NCBI GenBank assembly: GCA_028823955.1
Contig: JAPPFE010000044.1
Coordinates: 1 to 64,000 of the forward strand
Reading direction: 5' to 3'
From: Candidatus Dadabacteria bacterium
GTDB lineage: Bacteria > Desulfobacterota_D > UBA1144 > Nemesobacterales > Nemesobacteraceae
DNA length: 64,000 nucleotides
The notes beneath the pieces are model-generated. The model saw nothing but the letters and a program-made list of their open reading frames with translations, ran no database searches and had not been told where the DNA came from. Below are positions 1 through 11,530 of the stretch, one piece after another; within the stretch, counting starts at the first letter, position 1, and each line of letters begins with the position of its first letter. The position numbers and the translations under genes were made by a program.

Positions 1-65
1 TCGATGAAGCCTCCTGGGTCACGGGTAACGTAATAGGGGTTGATGGCGGGGAAGACCTTGTCTGA
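1..65 (+). CDS. 3' end of a short-chain dehydrogenase/reductase (SDR), partial
   Basis: Frame from nt 3 reads DEASWVTGNVIGVDGGEDLV*, matching the SDR C-terminal motif (A-S-x-V-T-G-x-x-I-x-V-D-G-G). Confidence 0.8.
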   Translation, partial: DEASWVTGNVIGVDGGEDLV

Positions 66-93
66 CAGGTCTTATTAGTATAGAGTATAAAAC

Positions 94-516
94 ATGTTAA
101 GTTACGGCAGAGACAGGGACTGGGATTTAGGACTTTTTCTGCTAAGAGTGGGCTTCGGCTTCTCGATGCTTATTTTTCACGGCTACGGAAAGCTGATTGG
201 GGGTCCTGAAAGATGGGCTAAAATCGGGGGGTCACTGCAGACCTTCGGCATTGATTTTTATCCGGTTTTCTGGGGCTTTATGGCGGCTTTTGCCGAGTCT
301 TTCTGCTCGGTTTTCATAATCGCGGGGATTTTCTTTATGCCTGCGACTTTTCTCCTGTCCGTTAACATGATCGTAGCGGTTCTCTTTCACCTGTATCTTC
401 CGGAGGAGTCACCCGCAGCGGGATGGTCGGGGGCTTCACACGCGATTGAGTATCTTTTCGTCTACGTGGTGTTGATGATTTCCGGCCCCGGAAAGTACAG
501 GATAAACCTGGGCTGA
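94..516 (+). CDS. DoxX family membrane protein
   Basis: 140 aa, four hydrophobic segments, LLRVGFGFSMLIFHGYGKLIGG N-terminus typical of DoxX. Confidence 0.8.
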   Translation: MLSYGRDRDWDLGLFLLRVGFGFSMLIFHGYGKLIGGPERWAKIGGSLQTFGIDFYPVFWGFMAAFAESFCSVFIIAGIFFMPATFLLSVNMIVAVLFHLYLPEESPAAGWSGASHAIEYLFVYVVLMISGPGKYRINLG

Positions 517-600
517 CAGTCTTCGCTGTAAGCGCTTTGGCCTCTCTAAGAGAAAAATCGGCAAGTACCCGCTCTGCATAAAGGAATTATCGGCGACACG

Positions 601-3132
601 TTACTCTATATCGTCCGGTGCCCTCTCAAGATTCGTTTTTATTATCCTAAGGAAGTTCTTTCCCATTATTTTTTCCACAACTGCCCTCGGATATCCCTTG
701 CCGAGGAGATACTCGGGGAGTGCCGGGAGTTCGGATATATGTCTCATTTCTTCAGGGAAATCATTTATCGGCGCTCCGTCCATGTCGGTTCCCACTCCCA
801 CGTGGTCCTCGCCACAAACGCCTATAATGTGGTCTATGTGGGCGTATATGTCTTCGAGGGTGGCGTGACCCTCTCCTTTCCTTAGGAATTTCCCGTAGAA
901 GACAACCCCGATTACCCCGCCCCTCTCTGAGATGGCGCGAAGTTGCTCGTCACGCAGGTTTCTTGGATGATCCACAAGCGCTCTTGCATTAGAGTGGGTC
1001 GCAACGGGTATGAGATCGGTTAGTTCCACGCTTTCCCAGAAACAGCGTTCGTTGAGGTGGGAGAGATCAAGCGTGATGCCCAGGGCATTCATCTGCCGCA
1101 GAAGCTCTTTTCCCTGCTCGGAGAGTCCTTCGCTGCTTTCGGGCCCGGAGGCGTAGATGTTCCTGTTGTTCCAGGAAAGACCGATAGCCCGGACGCCCCT
1201 TTTGTTGTATTCAATAAGATGTTCCGGGTTCAAGATCGGATCCGCTCCCTCCATGAGAGTGAAGAATCCGATTTTTCTGCCTTCCCGCAGTTTGTCTATG
1301 TCCCCTCTGTTTTTTATCTGAAAAACGCTTTCTGAGTGTTCACCGTATATCTTGTCGTAGAGGTCAAGCTGGGCCATGGCTTCTGCAACGGAACCCGCGG
1401 GTTTGTGCTTCGGGTGTATGAAAACGGTGTTGAAAACAACCCTGGTCCCGCTCTGTCTGAGTCCGGGCAGGGTTATCATGCAGGGAACCTCGGGATTCTC
1501 GAAGTCCCTTTTGTAGTGACGCATATGAAAGGCTATGTCCTGATGAGCGTCGATGGTGAAAAAATTAGCCGAGACGGGCGCTCCCCATCCTCCTCCTCCC
1601 GGAGTCTCGATTCTCACAGCTTCTCCTGCCTTTGCCGCAACAGAGCATTTCGCGGGCAGCTTTTCCTCTTCCCCACCCGACACAAGCGTGTTCCGCCCGC
1701 TTTTCCCGTCTTCTCCGCCTCGGGCTCCCCAGGGCCGCTTCTCCCTTCTCTCGGTTATGAGGGAGACATGGGAGTCTTCGAGGAACCTGTATTGCCTTAT
1801 GATTCCGTCCCCGCCCGGAAACCTGCCGGCGCCTCCTGACCCCTTCCTTACGGAGTATGATTCCACCATTACAGGAAGCTCCCTCTCGATTGCCTCAACG
1901 GGGGTGTTAAGCGTGTTTGTCATGTGCGTGTGCACTGCGTTCGCCCCGTCCGCGCCCGACCGTCCTCCCATTCCGCCGGCTATGGTTTCGTAGTAGGCGT
2001 AGGAGGCATCGGAGGGTGTGTCTTGCGGTGAGCCGAACGCGAGGTTGCTCATTGTTCCCGCGCTTGCCGCCTGTATCGTTTCGGGTATTGCCTCTGCCAG
2101 CGCTCCGAACACCACGTCCACTATCCTCTGGGACGTCTCTACGTTTCCGCCTACGACCGCGCTTGGGTACCTGGCGTTAAGAATCGAGTCCTCATCGACT
2201 CTGATCTCAATCGGCCTCAGGGTTCCCGAGTTAAGAGGCGTGTCTTCGCCCGAGAGACACTGAAAACAGTACAGAACCGCGGAGGTCGTTACGCTCAGGG
2301 GAGCGTTAAGGCATCCTTTTACCTTCTTCGAACTTCCTCTGAAGTCCACCACCGCCGCGTCCCCGCTTATCTCTATCTTTACCCGTATCGGTATATTGCT
2401 CGTTCCCGCTCCGTCGTCTTCAAGGTAATCAGTAAAGACATAATCGCCGTCCGGTATTTTCTCTATGGCGTTTCTGACAAGCCTCTCCCCGTAGTCAAGA
2501 AGTCCGGAAGAGGCCTGGTTTATTTTCGAAAGAGAATATTTTTCGAGAAGCTCCCGCATCCTTTTCTCCCCGGTATCAAGCGAGGCTATCTGCGCCCGAA
2601 GATCCCCTTCTCTTTCCTCATGATCCCTGGTCGAGAGAATTATTTCCTGAAGCAGGGTTTCTTTCAGTATTCCCTCTTCCCGTATTCTTGTCGGGGGTAT
2701 TATGATTCCCTCTTCGTGGATTGTCGTTGAAAGCGGCATGGACCCCGGGGTGTCGCCCCCTATGTCAGCGTGGTGGGCCCGCGAGGCAAGCAGAAACTCG
2801 GGTTTGCCATGAACGAACACGGGCGCTACGCACGTTACGTCGGGAAGATGCGTTCCGCCGCGGAAAGGGTCGTTAAGTATAAAAACGTCTCCCGGGGAGA
2901 GGTTCTCCGTCGCTACCGATCTTGCGGCAAACGACATTGATCCCAGGTGTATGGGAATATGAGCCGCCTGAGCGATCATTTCTCCGTCTGAGTTGAATAT
3001 GGCGCAGGAAAGATCCCTTCTTTCCTTTATGTTGGGAGAGAATCCCGCCCTTACGAGAACAGAACCCATCTCCTCGGCTATTGTTCCGAGAAGGTTGTTG
3101 AAGATCTCGAGCTCAAAAAGTTTAAGTTCCAT
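601..3132 (-). CDS. Fusion protein: N-terminal hydantoinase B/oxoprolinase (HyuB-like) and C-terminal membrane dipeptidase (peptidase M19)
   Basis: 843 aa continuous ORF. N-terminal half has HyuB signatures (NDPFRGGTHLPD, SRAHHADIGG, ending RIETPGGGGWGAP). C-terminal ~315 aa has M19 signatures (DAHQDIA, FTLMEGADP, LDLSHLN, THSNARAL, GVGTDMDG). Confidence 0.88.
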   Translation of the reverse strand: MELKLFELEIFNNLLGTIAEEMGSVLVRAGFSPNIKERRDLSCAIFNSDGEMIAQAAHIPIHLGSMSFAARSVATENLSPGDVFILNDPFRGGTHLPDVTCVAPVFVHGKPEFLLASRAHHADIGGDTPGSMPLSTTIHEEGIIIPPTRIREEGILKETLLQEIILSTRDHEEREGDLRAQIASLDTGEKRMRELLEKYSLSKINQASSGLLDYGERLVRNAIEKIPDGDYVFTDYLEDDGAGTSNIPIRVKIEISGDAAVVDFRGSSKKVKGCLNAPLSVTTSAVLYCFQCLSGEDTPLNSGTLRPIEIRVDEDSILNARYPSAVVGGNVETSQRIVDVVFGALAEAIPETIQAASAGTMSNLAFGSPQDTPSDASYAYYETIAGGMGGRSGADGANAVHTHMTNTLNTPVEAIERELPVMVESYSVRKGSGGAGRFPGGDGIIRQYRFLEDSHVSLITERREKRPWGARGGEDGKSGRNTLVSGGEEEKLPAKCSVAAKAGEAVRIETPGGGGWGAPVSANFFTIDAHQDIAFHMRHYKRDFENPEVPCMITLPGLRQSGTRVVFNTVFIHPKHKPAGSVAEAMAQLDLYDKIYGEHSESVFQIKNRGDIDKLREGRKIGFFTLMEGADPILNPEHLIEYNKRGVRAIGLSWNNRNIYASGPESSEGLSEQGKELLRQMNALGITLDLSHLNERCFWESVELTDLIPVATHSNARALVDHPRNLRDEQLRAISERGGVIGVVFYGKFLRKGEGHATLEDIYAHIDHIIGVCGEDHVGVGTDMDGAPINDFPEEMRHISELPALPEYLLGKGYPRAVVEKIMGKNFLRIIKTNLERAPDDIE

Positions 3133-3210
3133 ACGGGCAGAATAATAACCAATTTTGAGGATTGCCCGCGTGATAAGCAGGATTCGGAGAGGCAGTTAAG
3201 TCTCGCGACT

Positions 3211-4080
3211 TTAGGAGATTGCGCTTTTTAGCGCTTCTCCCATTTCGGCCGGGCTTTTGCAGGTGGTGACTCCGGCGCGCTCGAGGGCACGGAACTTGTC
3301 CTCGGCGCTTCCCGAACTCCCTGAGATGATGGCTCCCGCGTGGCCCATTCTTTTCCCCTTGGGCGCCGTGGCTCCCGCGATGAACGCGGCTATGGGCTTC
3401 GTGAAGTTCTGGCTTATGTATTCGGCCGCCTCTTCTTCGTCAGACCCACCGATTTCCCCTATCATTACCACCGCGTCTGTGTCCGGGTCGTTCTCATAGA
3501 GCGAAAGCGCGTCGATAAAGGTGGTTCCGATAACTGGATCGCCGCCTATGCCTATGCACGTGGATTGTCCTATGTCGAGGTTGGTAAGCTGCCATACGGC
3601 CTCGTAGGTGAGAGTTCCGCTTCTTGAGATTATTCCCACTCTTCCAGGTTTATGTATGTACCCCGGCATTATCCCCACCTTGGCCTCCCCGGGGGTTATA
3701 ACGCCCGGGCAGTTGGGTCCCACAAGCCTTGAGTCAGAGCCCCTCATGTACTCTTTTACCCTCACAACGTCCAGGGTGGGTATTCCCTCGGTTATGCAGA
3801 TTACGAGCTTGACGCCGGAATCAAGGGCCTCCAGCATCGAGTCCATAGCAAACGCCGCTGGAACGAACACAAGGGACACGTCCGCTCCGGTTTCCCGCAC
3901 CGCTTCGGACATGGTGTCGAAAACCGGGAATCCCTCGACGCTGCTTCCGCCTTTTCCCGGGGTGACGCCGCCAACGACGTTGGTTCCGTACTCGCGGCAC
4001 TGGGTCGCGTGGAAAAGCCCGGCGCTTCCCGTTATCCCCTGCACCAGAACTTTTGAGTCTTTATTTACAAGAATGCTTAT
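3211..4080 (-). CDS. sucD: Succinyl-CoA synthetase (ADP-forming) alpha subunit; start extended to an ATA codon
   Basis: [33 protein letters not shown] and the GHAGAIISG active-site His region. Upstream of the tracked GTG (4044) the frame continues in phase as (ATA)[11 protein letters not shown], matching the canonical MSILxxKxxKV start. Confidence 0.9.
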   Translation of the reverse strand: MSILVNKDSKVLVQGITGSAGLFHATQCREYGTNVVGGVTPGKGGSSVEGFPVFDTMSEAVRETGADVSLVFVPAAFAMDSMLEALDSGVKLVICITEGIPTLDVVRVKEYMRGSDSRLVGPNCPGVITPGEAKVGIMPGYIHKPGRVGIISRSGTLTYEAVWQLTNLDIGQSTCIGIGGDPVIGTTFIDALSLYENDPDTDAVVMIGEIGGSDEEEAAEYISQNFTKPIAAFIAGATAPKGKRMGHAGAIISGSSGSAEDKFRALERAGVTTCKSPAEMGEALKSAIS

Positions 4081-4373
4081 TTTTTCGGTTCTCCCTTGCG
4101 AGCTTCATTGTTTTTCAAATGAGGGGGAACTATAACATGCCTGTCTGTTTTTTCAAAGTTCTCTGCTCTGGGTTTGCAGGGACGGTGGAGGATATTCCGC
4201 GGCCCTGAAGTCTCTTCTTTAGAAGGGTGCTCGGCGACAGTTCTTGGAACCTTGTCGCTTGGTTCGGGGCGGTGATCTATAAGCGGTTTTCTGTGAAGGA
4301 CGCACTGGTCCTTCTAGGCCTTACCGTTTCGTATCATATTGAAATCACTTGTAAATTGTTATAATGCGTGTTC

Positions 4374-4994
4374 ATGGCCAAGCCGCCGCCAAGAACGGGC
4401 AGGACGATACAGATATATAAAATCAGCTTTCCCGACGGATCGGCTTACGTTGGGCAGACAAGACAGCCGATTTCCTCCCGACTCGCGCAGCATCGGCGGT
4501 TGAGCCCATGCAATTCGATTCTGCACCGAAAGCTCCTGATAATGAAGCCGACCGTGGAAGTTCTCTCTCGTCACCGCAAGCAGGAGGTTGCCAACCGGGA
4601 AGAGAAAAAGTGGATCATGGGACTTGAGAAACCGATAAACAGATATGTTGACGGGAAGCAGATCAACGCGAATCCCCAAGCGCCGTCGCTGCGTGACAAC
4701 AGGTGGCCTAAAGAAAGAAACCGGCGGAAGAGGCCCAAGTATCCTCGCAGGGCCAGCGGTTATCACGTTTGTTCCTGGTGTTGGCGAAAACTTCCCGTGT
4801 CGGAGTTCTATTCGGACTGCTGCAGGTCGGTTGGTCTTTCAAGCCGGTGCAAAAAATGTGCTGGAATCGAGAGCAGGGCCCGCCGAGAGGCGATAAAGAG
4901 AAATGGGGATACTTCCATCGCTTATTTCCAAGCGAAGCTTGTGTGTCAGGCGCTACGGACGACGAAAACCCGACCGGTGGTTAAAGTTCTATGA
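4374..4994 (+). CDS. GIY-YIG nuclease-like protein with C-terminal Cys-rich zinc-binding motif
   Basis: IYKISFPDGSAYVGQTRQPISSRLAQH resembles the GIY-YIG core; C-terminal CSWC...SSRCKKC motif. Confidence 0.65.
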   Translation: MAKPPPRTGRTIQIYKISFPDGSAYVGQTRQPISSRLAQHRRLSPCNSILHRKLLIMKPTVEVLSRHRKQEVANREEKKWIMGLEKPINRYVDGKQINANPQAPSLRDNRWPKERNRRKRPKYPRRASGYHVCSWCWRKLPVSEFYSDCCRSVGLSSRCKKCAGIESRARREAIKRNGDTSIAYFQAKLVCQALRTTKTRPVVKVL

Positions 4995-5041
4995 GAAATA
5001 ATAAGGATGTCCGGGCATGAATCTCGGGACCCGGTGGAGCT

Positions 5042-5914
5042 CTATTCTATATTCTGAATCTGTTCCCGTATTTTCTCGAGTTCAAGGCGTACGCCTATTG
5101 TAAGGTGCGAGATCCCCGCGTCCTTGCATTTCGCCGATATCGTTCCCGCCTCCCTGTTCATTTCCTGGACCAGAAAGTCAAGTTCCTTCCCTACGGCCCC
5201 CTTTTTCCTGGCGGTTTTCCTGAACTTTGAGATATGAGCCTCAAGCCTTACGATTTCCTCGTCAATCTCGCTTTTCTCCGTGATTATTGCCGCGGCTTCC
5301 TGGGAGATAATGGGGTCGTTCTTGTGCTTTGAGGAGAAGATTTTCTCGATTTTTTCCTTAGTCTTTTTGTCGGACTTCTTTATGAATTCCTTTCGTTTCT
5401 TCTTTATGCCGTCAACAGTCTTTCTTATGACCTCCAGACGCCCGAGTATGGATTTTTCAAGTTTCTGTCCCTCGATTTCCCGGCTTTTGTTGAACTTTAC
5501 GAGAGTTTTTGCGACCGCTTCCTTGATTCTGGCTTCCGTCTCCCTTGAGACCTCTGGTCCGGCGTGGCTTTCAAAGGAGTTCTCCATCATGAGCAGGTGC
5601 TCAATTCCTATCTCCGTTCTGAGCCCCAGGGCGGAATTGATTCTTTTGAGGGAACTGTGATTTTCCCGGAGAACCTTTTCGGATAACCGCTGTCTTTCCT
5701 TTCTGTTTGCCTGCACGGAAAGCCTCAGGCGGAGCTTACCCCTCTGAATCGAGTTCTTCAGCCTGTCTTCAATGGTGGTTTCCATGTGGAGTAACGATTC
5801 GGGAACGCTGGCCTTGACGTCAAGGAACCTGTGGTTCTCCGACCGCATGTCCACCATGATCTTTCCGATCTCCGTGCTTACGGATGATTCCGCGAAACCT
5901 GTCATGCTTTTCAT
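5042..5914 (-). CDS. yicC: YicC/YloC family endoribonuclease
   Basis: Starts MKSMTGFA; ends ELDFLVQEMNREAGTISAKCKDAGISHLTIGVRLELEKIREQIQNIE, the typical YicC C-terminus. Confidence 0.9.
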   Translation of the reverse strand: MKSMTGFAESSVSTEIGKIMVDMRSENHRFLDVKASVPESLLHMETTIEDRLKNSIQRGKLRLRLSVQANRKERQRLSEKVLRENHSSLKRINSALGLRTEIGIEHLLMMENSFESHAGPEVSRETEARIKEAVAKTLVKFNKSREIEGQKLEKSILGRLEVIRKTVDGIKKKRKEFIKKSDKKTKEKIEKIFSSKHKNDPIISQEAAAIITEKSEIDEEIVRLEAHISKFRKTARKKGAVGKELDFLVQEMNREAGTISAKCKDAGISHLTIGVRLELEKIREQIQNIE

Positions 5915-6099
5915 GATAGTTTCCCCTTTTTCCTGTACCCTTTTTCTTTTTTCCCAAGCAGGATACCCGCAACGGGTTCCGCTTCGCAACCGCCTCCGGG
6001 TGTGCAGAGAAAACCGCGGCGCATGCCGCCGAAACTTGCCTGCGCCATTTTTCTCGTTTAACTTCTTAGTTTATTCACAGGATCTTCAGTTCCCGCTCC

Positions 6100-6576
6100 A
6101 TGAGAAAAGCTTATCTTTTCGTTCTGCCATTGCTGCTTCTTTTTGCTTCCTGCGCCATTCCCGTGCGAAGTCAAGACGCAAGAAGGCCGCAGCCGAGAGT
6201 TTCCGCCACCAGTGTGGTGAACTCTTTTCTCGAGGCGCTTAAGGAACGGGACTTTAAATCCGCTTACGACAAGATCCACATATTCAGTTCGGACCGCGAG
6301 GGTTACGTGAGCAGGTTCGAGCTTCTTTACGAGCGCTACGACATCAGGATAGTTGACTACAGGGTCTTGGCGACCCAGCTTTTCAAGGACACCGCCATAG
6401 TGGTTGCGGAAGTGGAGGTTGACTACAGGGAGCCGGGCGAAGACAAGCGTCAGAGGGCCAGATACACAAACCGCTACGATCTTTCCATACCCGAAAAAGA
6501 ATGGAAGATAATGAAGGACGAGTGCATTGAGAACTGCAGTTACGGACCGCAGGGCGGAGACGACGGAGGAGGCTAA
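6100..6576 (+). CDS. Putative lipoprotein of unknown function (possible NTF2-like fold)
   Basis: N-terminal signal with lipobox-like FASC. SVVNSFLEALKERDFKSAYDKIH resembles NTF2-like/DUF4864-type proteins; fold is inference. Confidence 0.6.
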   Translation: MRKAYLFVLPLLLLFASCAIPVRSQDARRPQPRVSATSVVNSFLEALKERDFKSAYDKIHIFSSDREGYVSRFELLYERYDIRIVDYRVLATQLFKDTAIVVAEVEVDYREPGEDKRQRARYTNRYDLSIPEKEWKIMKDECIENCSYGPQGGDDGGG

Positions 6577-6577
6577 A

Positions 6578-8508
<1,931 letters not shown>

Positions 8509-8886
8509 TTGAAAACACTAGCTTTTGCCGCTACTTCAGCCCTTTTTCTTTTATCATGCATGCCTCCCGGGACCGGGCAGGGAGGAACGGGGGGAACGCC
8601 GTTCTCGGCCATACTCCCGTTCGTTTTAATATTCGCCCTTTTTTACTTTCTTATAATAAGACCCCAGCAGCGCCAGAGCCGTGAGCGCAAGAAGATGCTC
8701 GCCGAGGTAAAAAGAGGCGACGGCATTGTTACCACCGGTGGCATATACGGCAGGGTTATAAACGTCGACGGGGACGATCTCACGGTCGAGATAGCTAAAG
8801 GCATCAACATAAAAATGGTCCGCTCCGGGATCTCGGAGAAGACCGATTCCGGGGTCGCTGAAGGCAAATCCAAAGGGGGCGGCTGA
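8509..8886 (+). CDS. yajC: Sec translocon accessory protein YajC
   Basis: Single TM then FLIIRPQQRQSRERKKMLAEVKRGDGIVTTGGIYG; TTG start; tgt-yajC-secD-secF order. Confidence 0.92.
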   Translation: MKTLAFAATSALFLLSCMPPGTGQGGTGGTPFSAILPFVLIFALFYFLIIRPQQRQSRERKKMLAEVKRGDGIVTTGGIYGRVINVDGDDLTVEIAKGINIKMVRSGISEKTDSGVAEGKSKGGG

Positions 8887-8890
8887 TTAG

Positions 8891-10492
8891 ATGAAAGGCG
8901 TGTCCCGTCTTTGGATTACCGTTATCGCTCTTTTCTCCTTTCTCTGCGTAATACTCCTTACGCCTACCTTCATGGGCGACAAGCTTCCCTCGTGGTGGGG
9001 GAAGGTTTTCTCAAGCAAGGGGATAAGCCTAGGGCTTGATCTTGAGGGAGGGATATTTCTTCTTCTGGGAGTGGAGACCGAAGAGGGCGTGGAGCAGGAA
9101 ATGCTCATAGTCGAGGAGTCCCTGGTATCGAAGTTCAGGCAGAACAGGATTCTCGTTAAGAACTCCTCTGTCTCGGACGGAACCCTCACGATCGGCCTTT
9201 TCCCGGGCGCGGATATGGACAAGGCGCTTGAGGTCGCGCGCGACGAGTTTGAAAAGGTGGCGAATATAAGTTCCGACGGCTTTCTGGTCAGGCTCTCGAT
9301 AAAACCGTCCTACGTGGATGAGCTTGAGCGAAACTCAATAGAGCGGGTTCGCCACATAATAGAGAACCGCGTTAAGGATTTCGGCCTCGTCGAGCCGAGC
9401 ATACAGAAATCAGGCGAAGACAGGATCCTGGTGCAGGTGCCGGGCGCTTCCAAAAAAGACAGGCAGAGAATAGTTAACCTGATCAAAAAGACGGCCGTTT
9501 TGGAATTCAAGATCGTAAGGGCGGCCGGGGCGTCGCAGGAGAACCTGCTTGCCGCCGCCGAAGCTGGGACCAAGAGGCAGCTCGCGGAAAAAGGCCTTGT
9601 CATCCACGAGGGAGACACCGGGAACGAGAACGAGAAGTTTTTCCTGACCGATAGGCTTGCGAGCGTGACGGGGGAATACATCTCGGATGCCCGGATAACG
9701 TTTGACAATTACGGAAACCCCGCGGTCGGATTCACGTTCAGGGGGGAGGGCGCGAGCAAGTTCGGAAAGCTTACCGAGGCTAACATCGGCGAACGTCTGG
9801 CGATAGTTCTTGACGGCGTGATAAAGTCGGCTCCCACAATCCAGGACAAGATAACCTACCAGGGCACGATAACCGGCACTTTCACCACGGAGGAGGCAAA
9901 AGACCTCGCGCTTATCCTGAGATCAGGTTCCCTTCCGGTTCCCGTGAGGGTCGAGCAGGAAAGGACCGTAGGTCCTTCCCTGGGGCAGGACTCGATAGAG
10001 AAGGGGAGATTCTCCATGATCGTCGGCGGCATACTTGTTCTGGTGTTCATGGTCTTTTTCTACAGGATGCAGGGTGTTGTAGCGAACGCCGCGCTTGTGC
10101 TCAACATACTTTTCATAATGGGTTTTCTCTCCGCTTTCGGCGTTACGCTTACGCTTCCCGGCATAGCGGGACTTGTTTTGACGCTCGGCATGGCGGTTGA
10201 CGGAAACATCATCATATTCGAGAGGATAAAAGAGGAACTCATGGCGGGCAAAACCGCGGTTCACTCCATTGAAACGGGATACGCGAGATCCGTCTGGACC
10301 ATACTTGACGCGAACGTCACGACGCTTCTTACGGCGCTTATACTTTTCTGGCTGGGCACCGGTCCCGTAAAAGGTTTTGCGGCAACGCTTTCAATCGGAA
10401 TAGTGTCGACCGTTTTCAGTAACCTGATTGTGGCGAGAGTCTTTACGAACATGCTTTACAGAGACAAGAATCTAACGGAAGTAAGTATCTGA
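8891..10492 (+). CDS. secD: Protein translocase subunit SecD
   Basis: GISLGLDLEGGIFLLLGV, LRSGSLPVPV and AGLVLTLGMAVDGNIIIFERIKEE motifs. Confidence 0.95.
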   Translation: MKGVSRLWITVIALFSFLCVILLTPTFMGDKLPSWWGKVFSSKGISLGLDLEGGIFLLLGVETEEGVEQEMLIVEESLVSKFRQNRILVKNSSVSDGTLTIGLFPGADMDKALEVARDEFEKVANISSDGFLVRLSIKPSYVDELERNSIERVRHIIENRVKDFGLVEPSIQKSGEDRILVQVPGASKKDRQRIVNLIKKTAVLEFKIVRAAGASQENLLAAAEAGTKRQLAEKGLVIHEGDTGNENEKFFLTDRLASVTGEYISDARITFDNYGNPAVGFTFRGEGASKFGKLTEANIGERLAIVLDGVIKSAPTIQDKITYQGTITGTFTTEEAKDLALILRSGSLPVPVRVEQERTVGPSLGQDSIEKGRFSMIVGGILVLVFMVFFYRMQGVVANAALVLNILFIMGFLSAFGVTLTLPGIAGLVLTLGMAVDGNIIIFERIKEELMAGKTAVHSIETGYARSVWTILDANVTTLLTALILFWLGTGPVKGFAATLSIGIVSTVFSNLIVARVFTNMLYRDKNLTEVSI

Positions 10493-10502
10493 GGGTGCGC
10501 GA

Positions 10503-11414
10503 GTGCGGATTATAGGAAAACTGAGTTACGATTTTGTGGATAAGATGGGGGGCGCGATGCGTATTTCCATCGCGCTTGTGGTTATTTCCATCGCCTCCCT
10601 TCTGTATCACCAGGGCCCTAACTGGGGAGTAGAGTTCACGGGCGGAACGGAGATACATATAAAGCTCGCAAAGAGCCTTGAGACCGAAGTTCTCAAAGGT
10701 GCGCTTGCCGAGAACGGCTTTCCTTCGGAATCGGTCCAGCGCTTCGGCCTTCCGGGCGACAACGAGCACCTGATACAGTTTGCGCCGGAACTTGCGACTT
10801 TTGACCAGATAGGAGATTTCCAGAAAAAACTGGAGGACCTCTTCGCCACGTCAGAGAATTTTGAGGGGGCCTCCATCCAGAGAATAGACTACATAGGTCC
10901 CAGGGTGGGTAAGGAGCTAATAACCAAGGCCCTTTTATCCATACTGATTGCGTGCGTCGGCATACTCGCCTACCTGGTGTTCAGGTTTGAATTCGGTTTT
11001 GCCGTGGGAGCGGTTATCGCCCTTCTTCACGATACCCTTATAACCGTTGGGGCCATATCGCTCGCGGACAAGGAGTTCACCCTTGCGATCGTAGCCGCGC
11101 TTCTGACCGTGATAGGTTATTCGGTTAACGACACAATCGTCATATTTGACAGGATAAGGGAGAACATGGGGAATTTCCCCGAAAAGGGCTTCAGGGAGCT
11201 TGTTAACGATGGAATAAGCCAGACGCTCTCGCGTACGTTGCTCACGGCTATAACGGTGTTCATAGTGCTCCTTCCGCTCTTTTTCCTCGGCGGCTCGGTA
11301 ATACACGATTTCGCGTTTACCCTTATGGTTGGGGTCGTTATAGGAACCTACTCGTCGATTTTCGTGGCGAGTGCCTTCGTGGTCTACTGGAGAAAAAGAA
11401 AGGCGGCCGGATAG
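10503..11414 (+). CDS. secF: Protein translocase subunit SecF
   Basis: GVEFTGGTEIHI, IGPRVGKEL, TVIGYSVNDTIVIFDRIREN. Confidence 0.95.
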   Translation: MRIIGKLSYDFVDKMGGAMRISIALVVISIASLLYHQGPNWGVEFTGGTEIHIKLAKSLETEVLKGALAENGFPSESVQRFGLPGDNEHLIQFAPELATFDQIGDFQKKLEDLFATSENFEGASIQRIDYIGPRVGKELITKALLSILIACVGILAYLVFRFEFGFAVGAVIALLHDTLITVGAISLADKEFTLAIVAALLTVIGYSVNDTIVIFDRIRENMGNFPEKGFRELVNDGISQTLSRTLLTAITVFIVLLPLFFLGGSVIHDFAFTLMVGVVIGTYSSIFVASAFVVYWRKRKAAG

Positions 11415-11427
11415 AAGCCGCGCTTTG

Positions 11428-11457
11428 GCGGATGGCCCCGTCAAAAGCTCCATCCGC
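11428..11457. repeat. 8-bp perfect inverted repeat upstream of pheS
   Basis: GCGGATGG (11428-11435) and CCATCCGC (11450-11457), 14-nt loop, between secF and pheS; no U-tract follows. Confidence 0.45.
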
Positions 11458-11530
11458 GCTTTGATAATCGCTCTCATAACGGTTAAATATTTCCCGTTTT
11501 GTTTCTTAAAACAGATAACTCGTTCACATC

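Noticed and set aside
1057-2263. Several plus-strand ORFs (1057-1335, 1336-1839, 1553-1993, 1917-2180, 2018-2263)
   Set aside because: They lie antisense to the well-supported HyuB-M19 gene and show low-complexity Ser/Pro/Arg composition typical of shadow ORFs.
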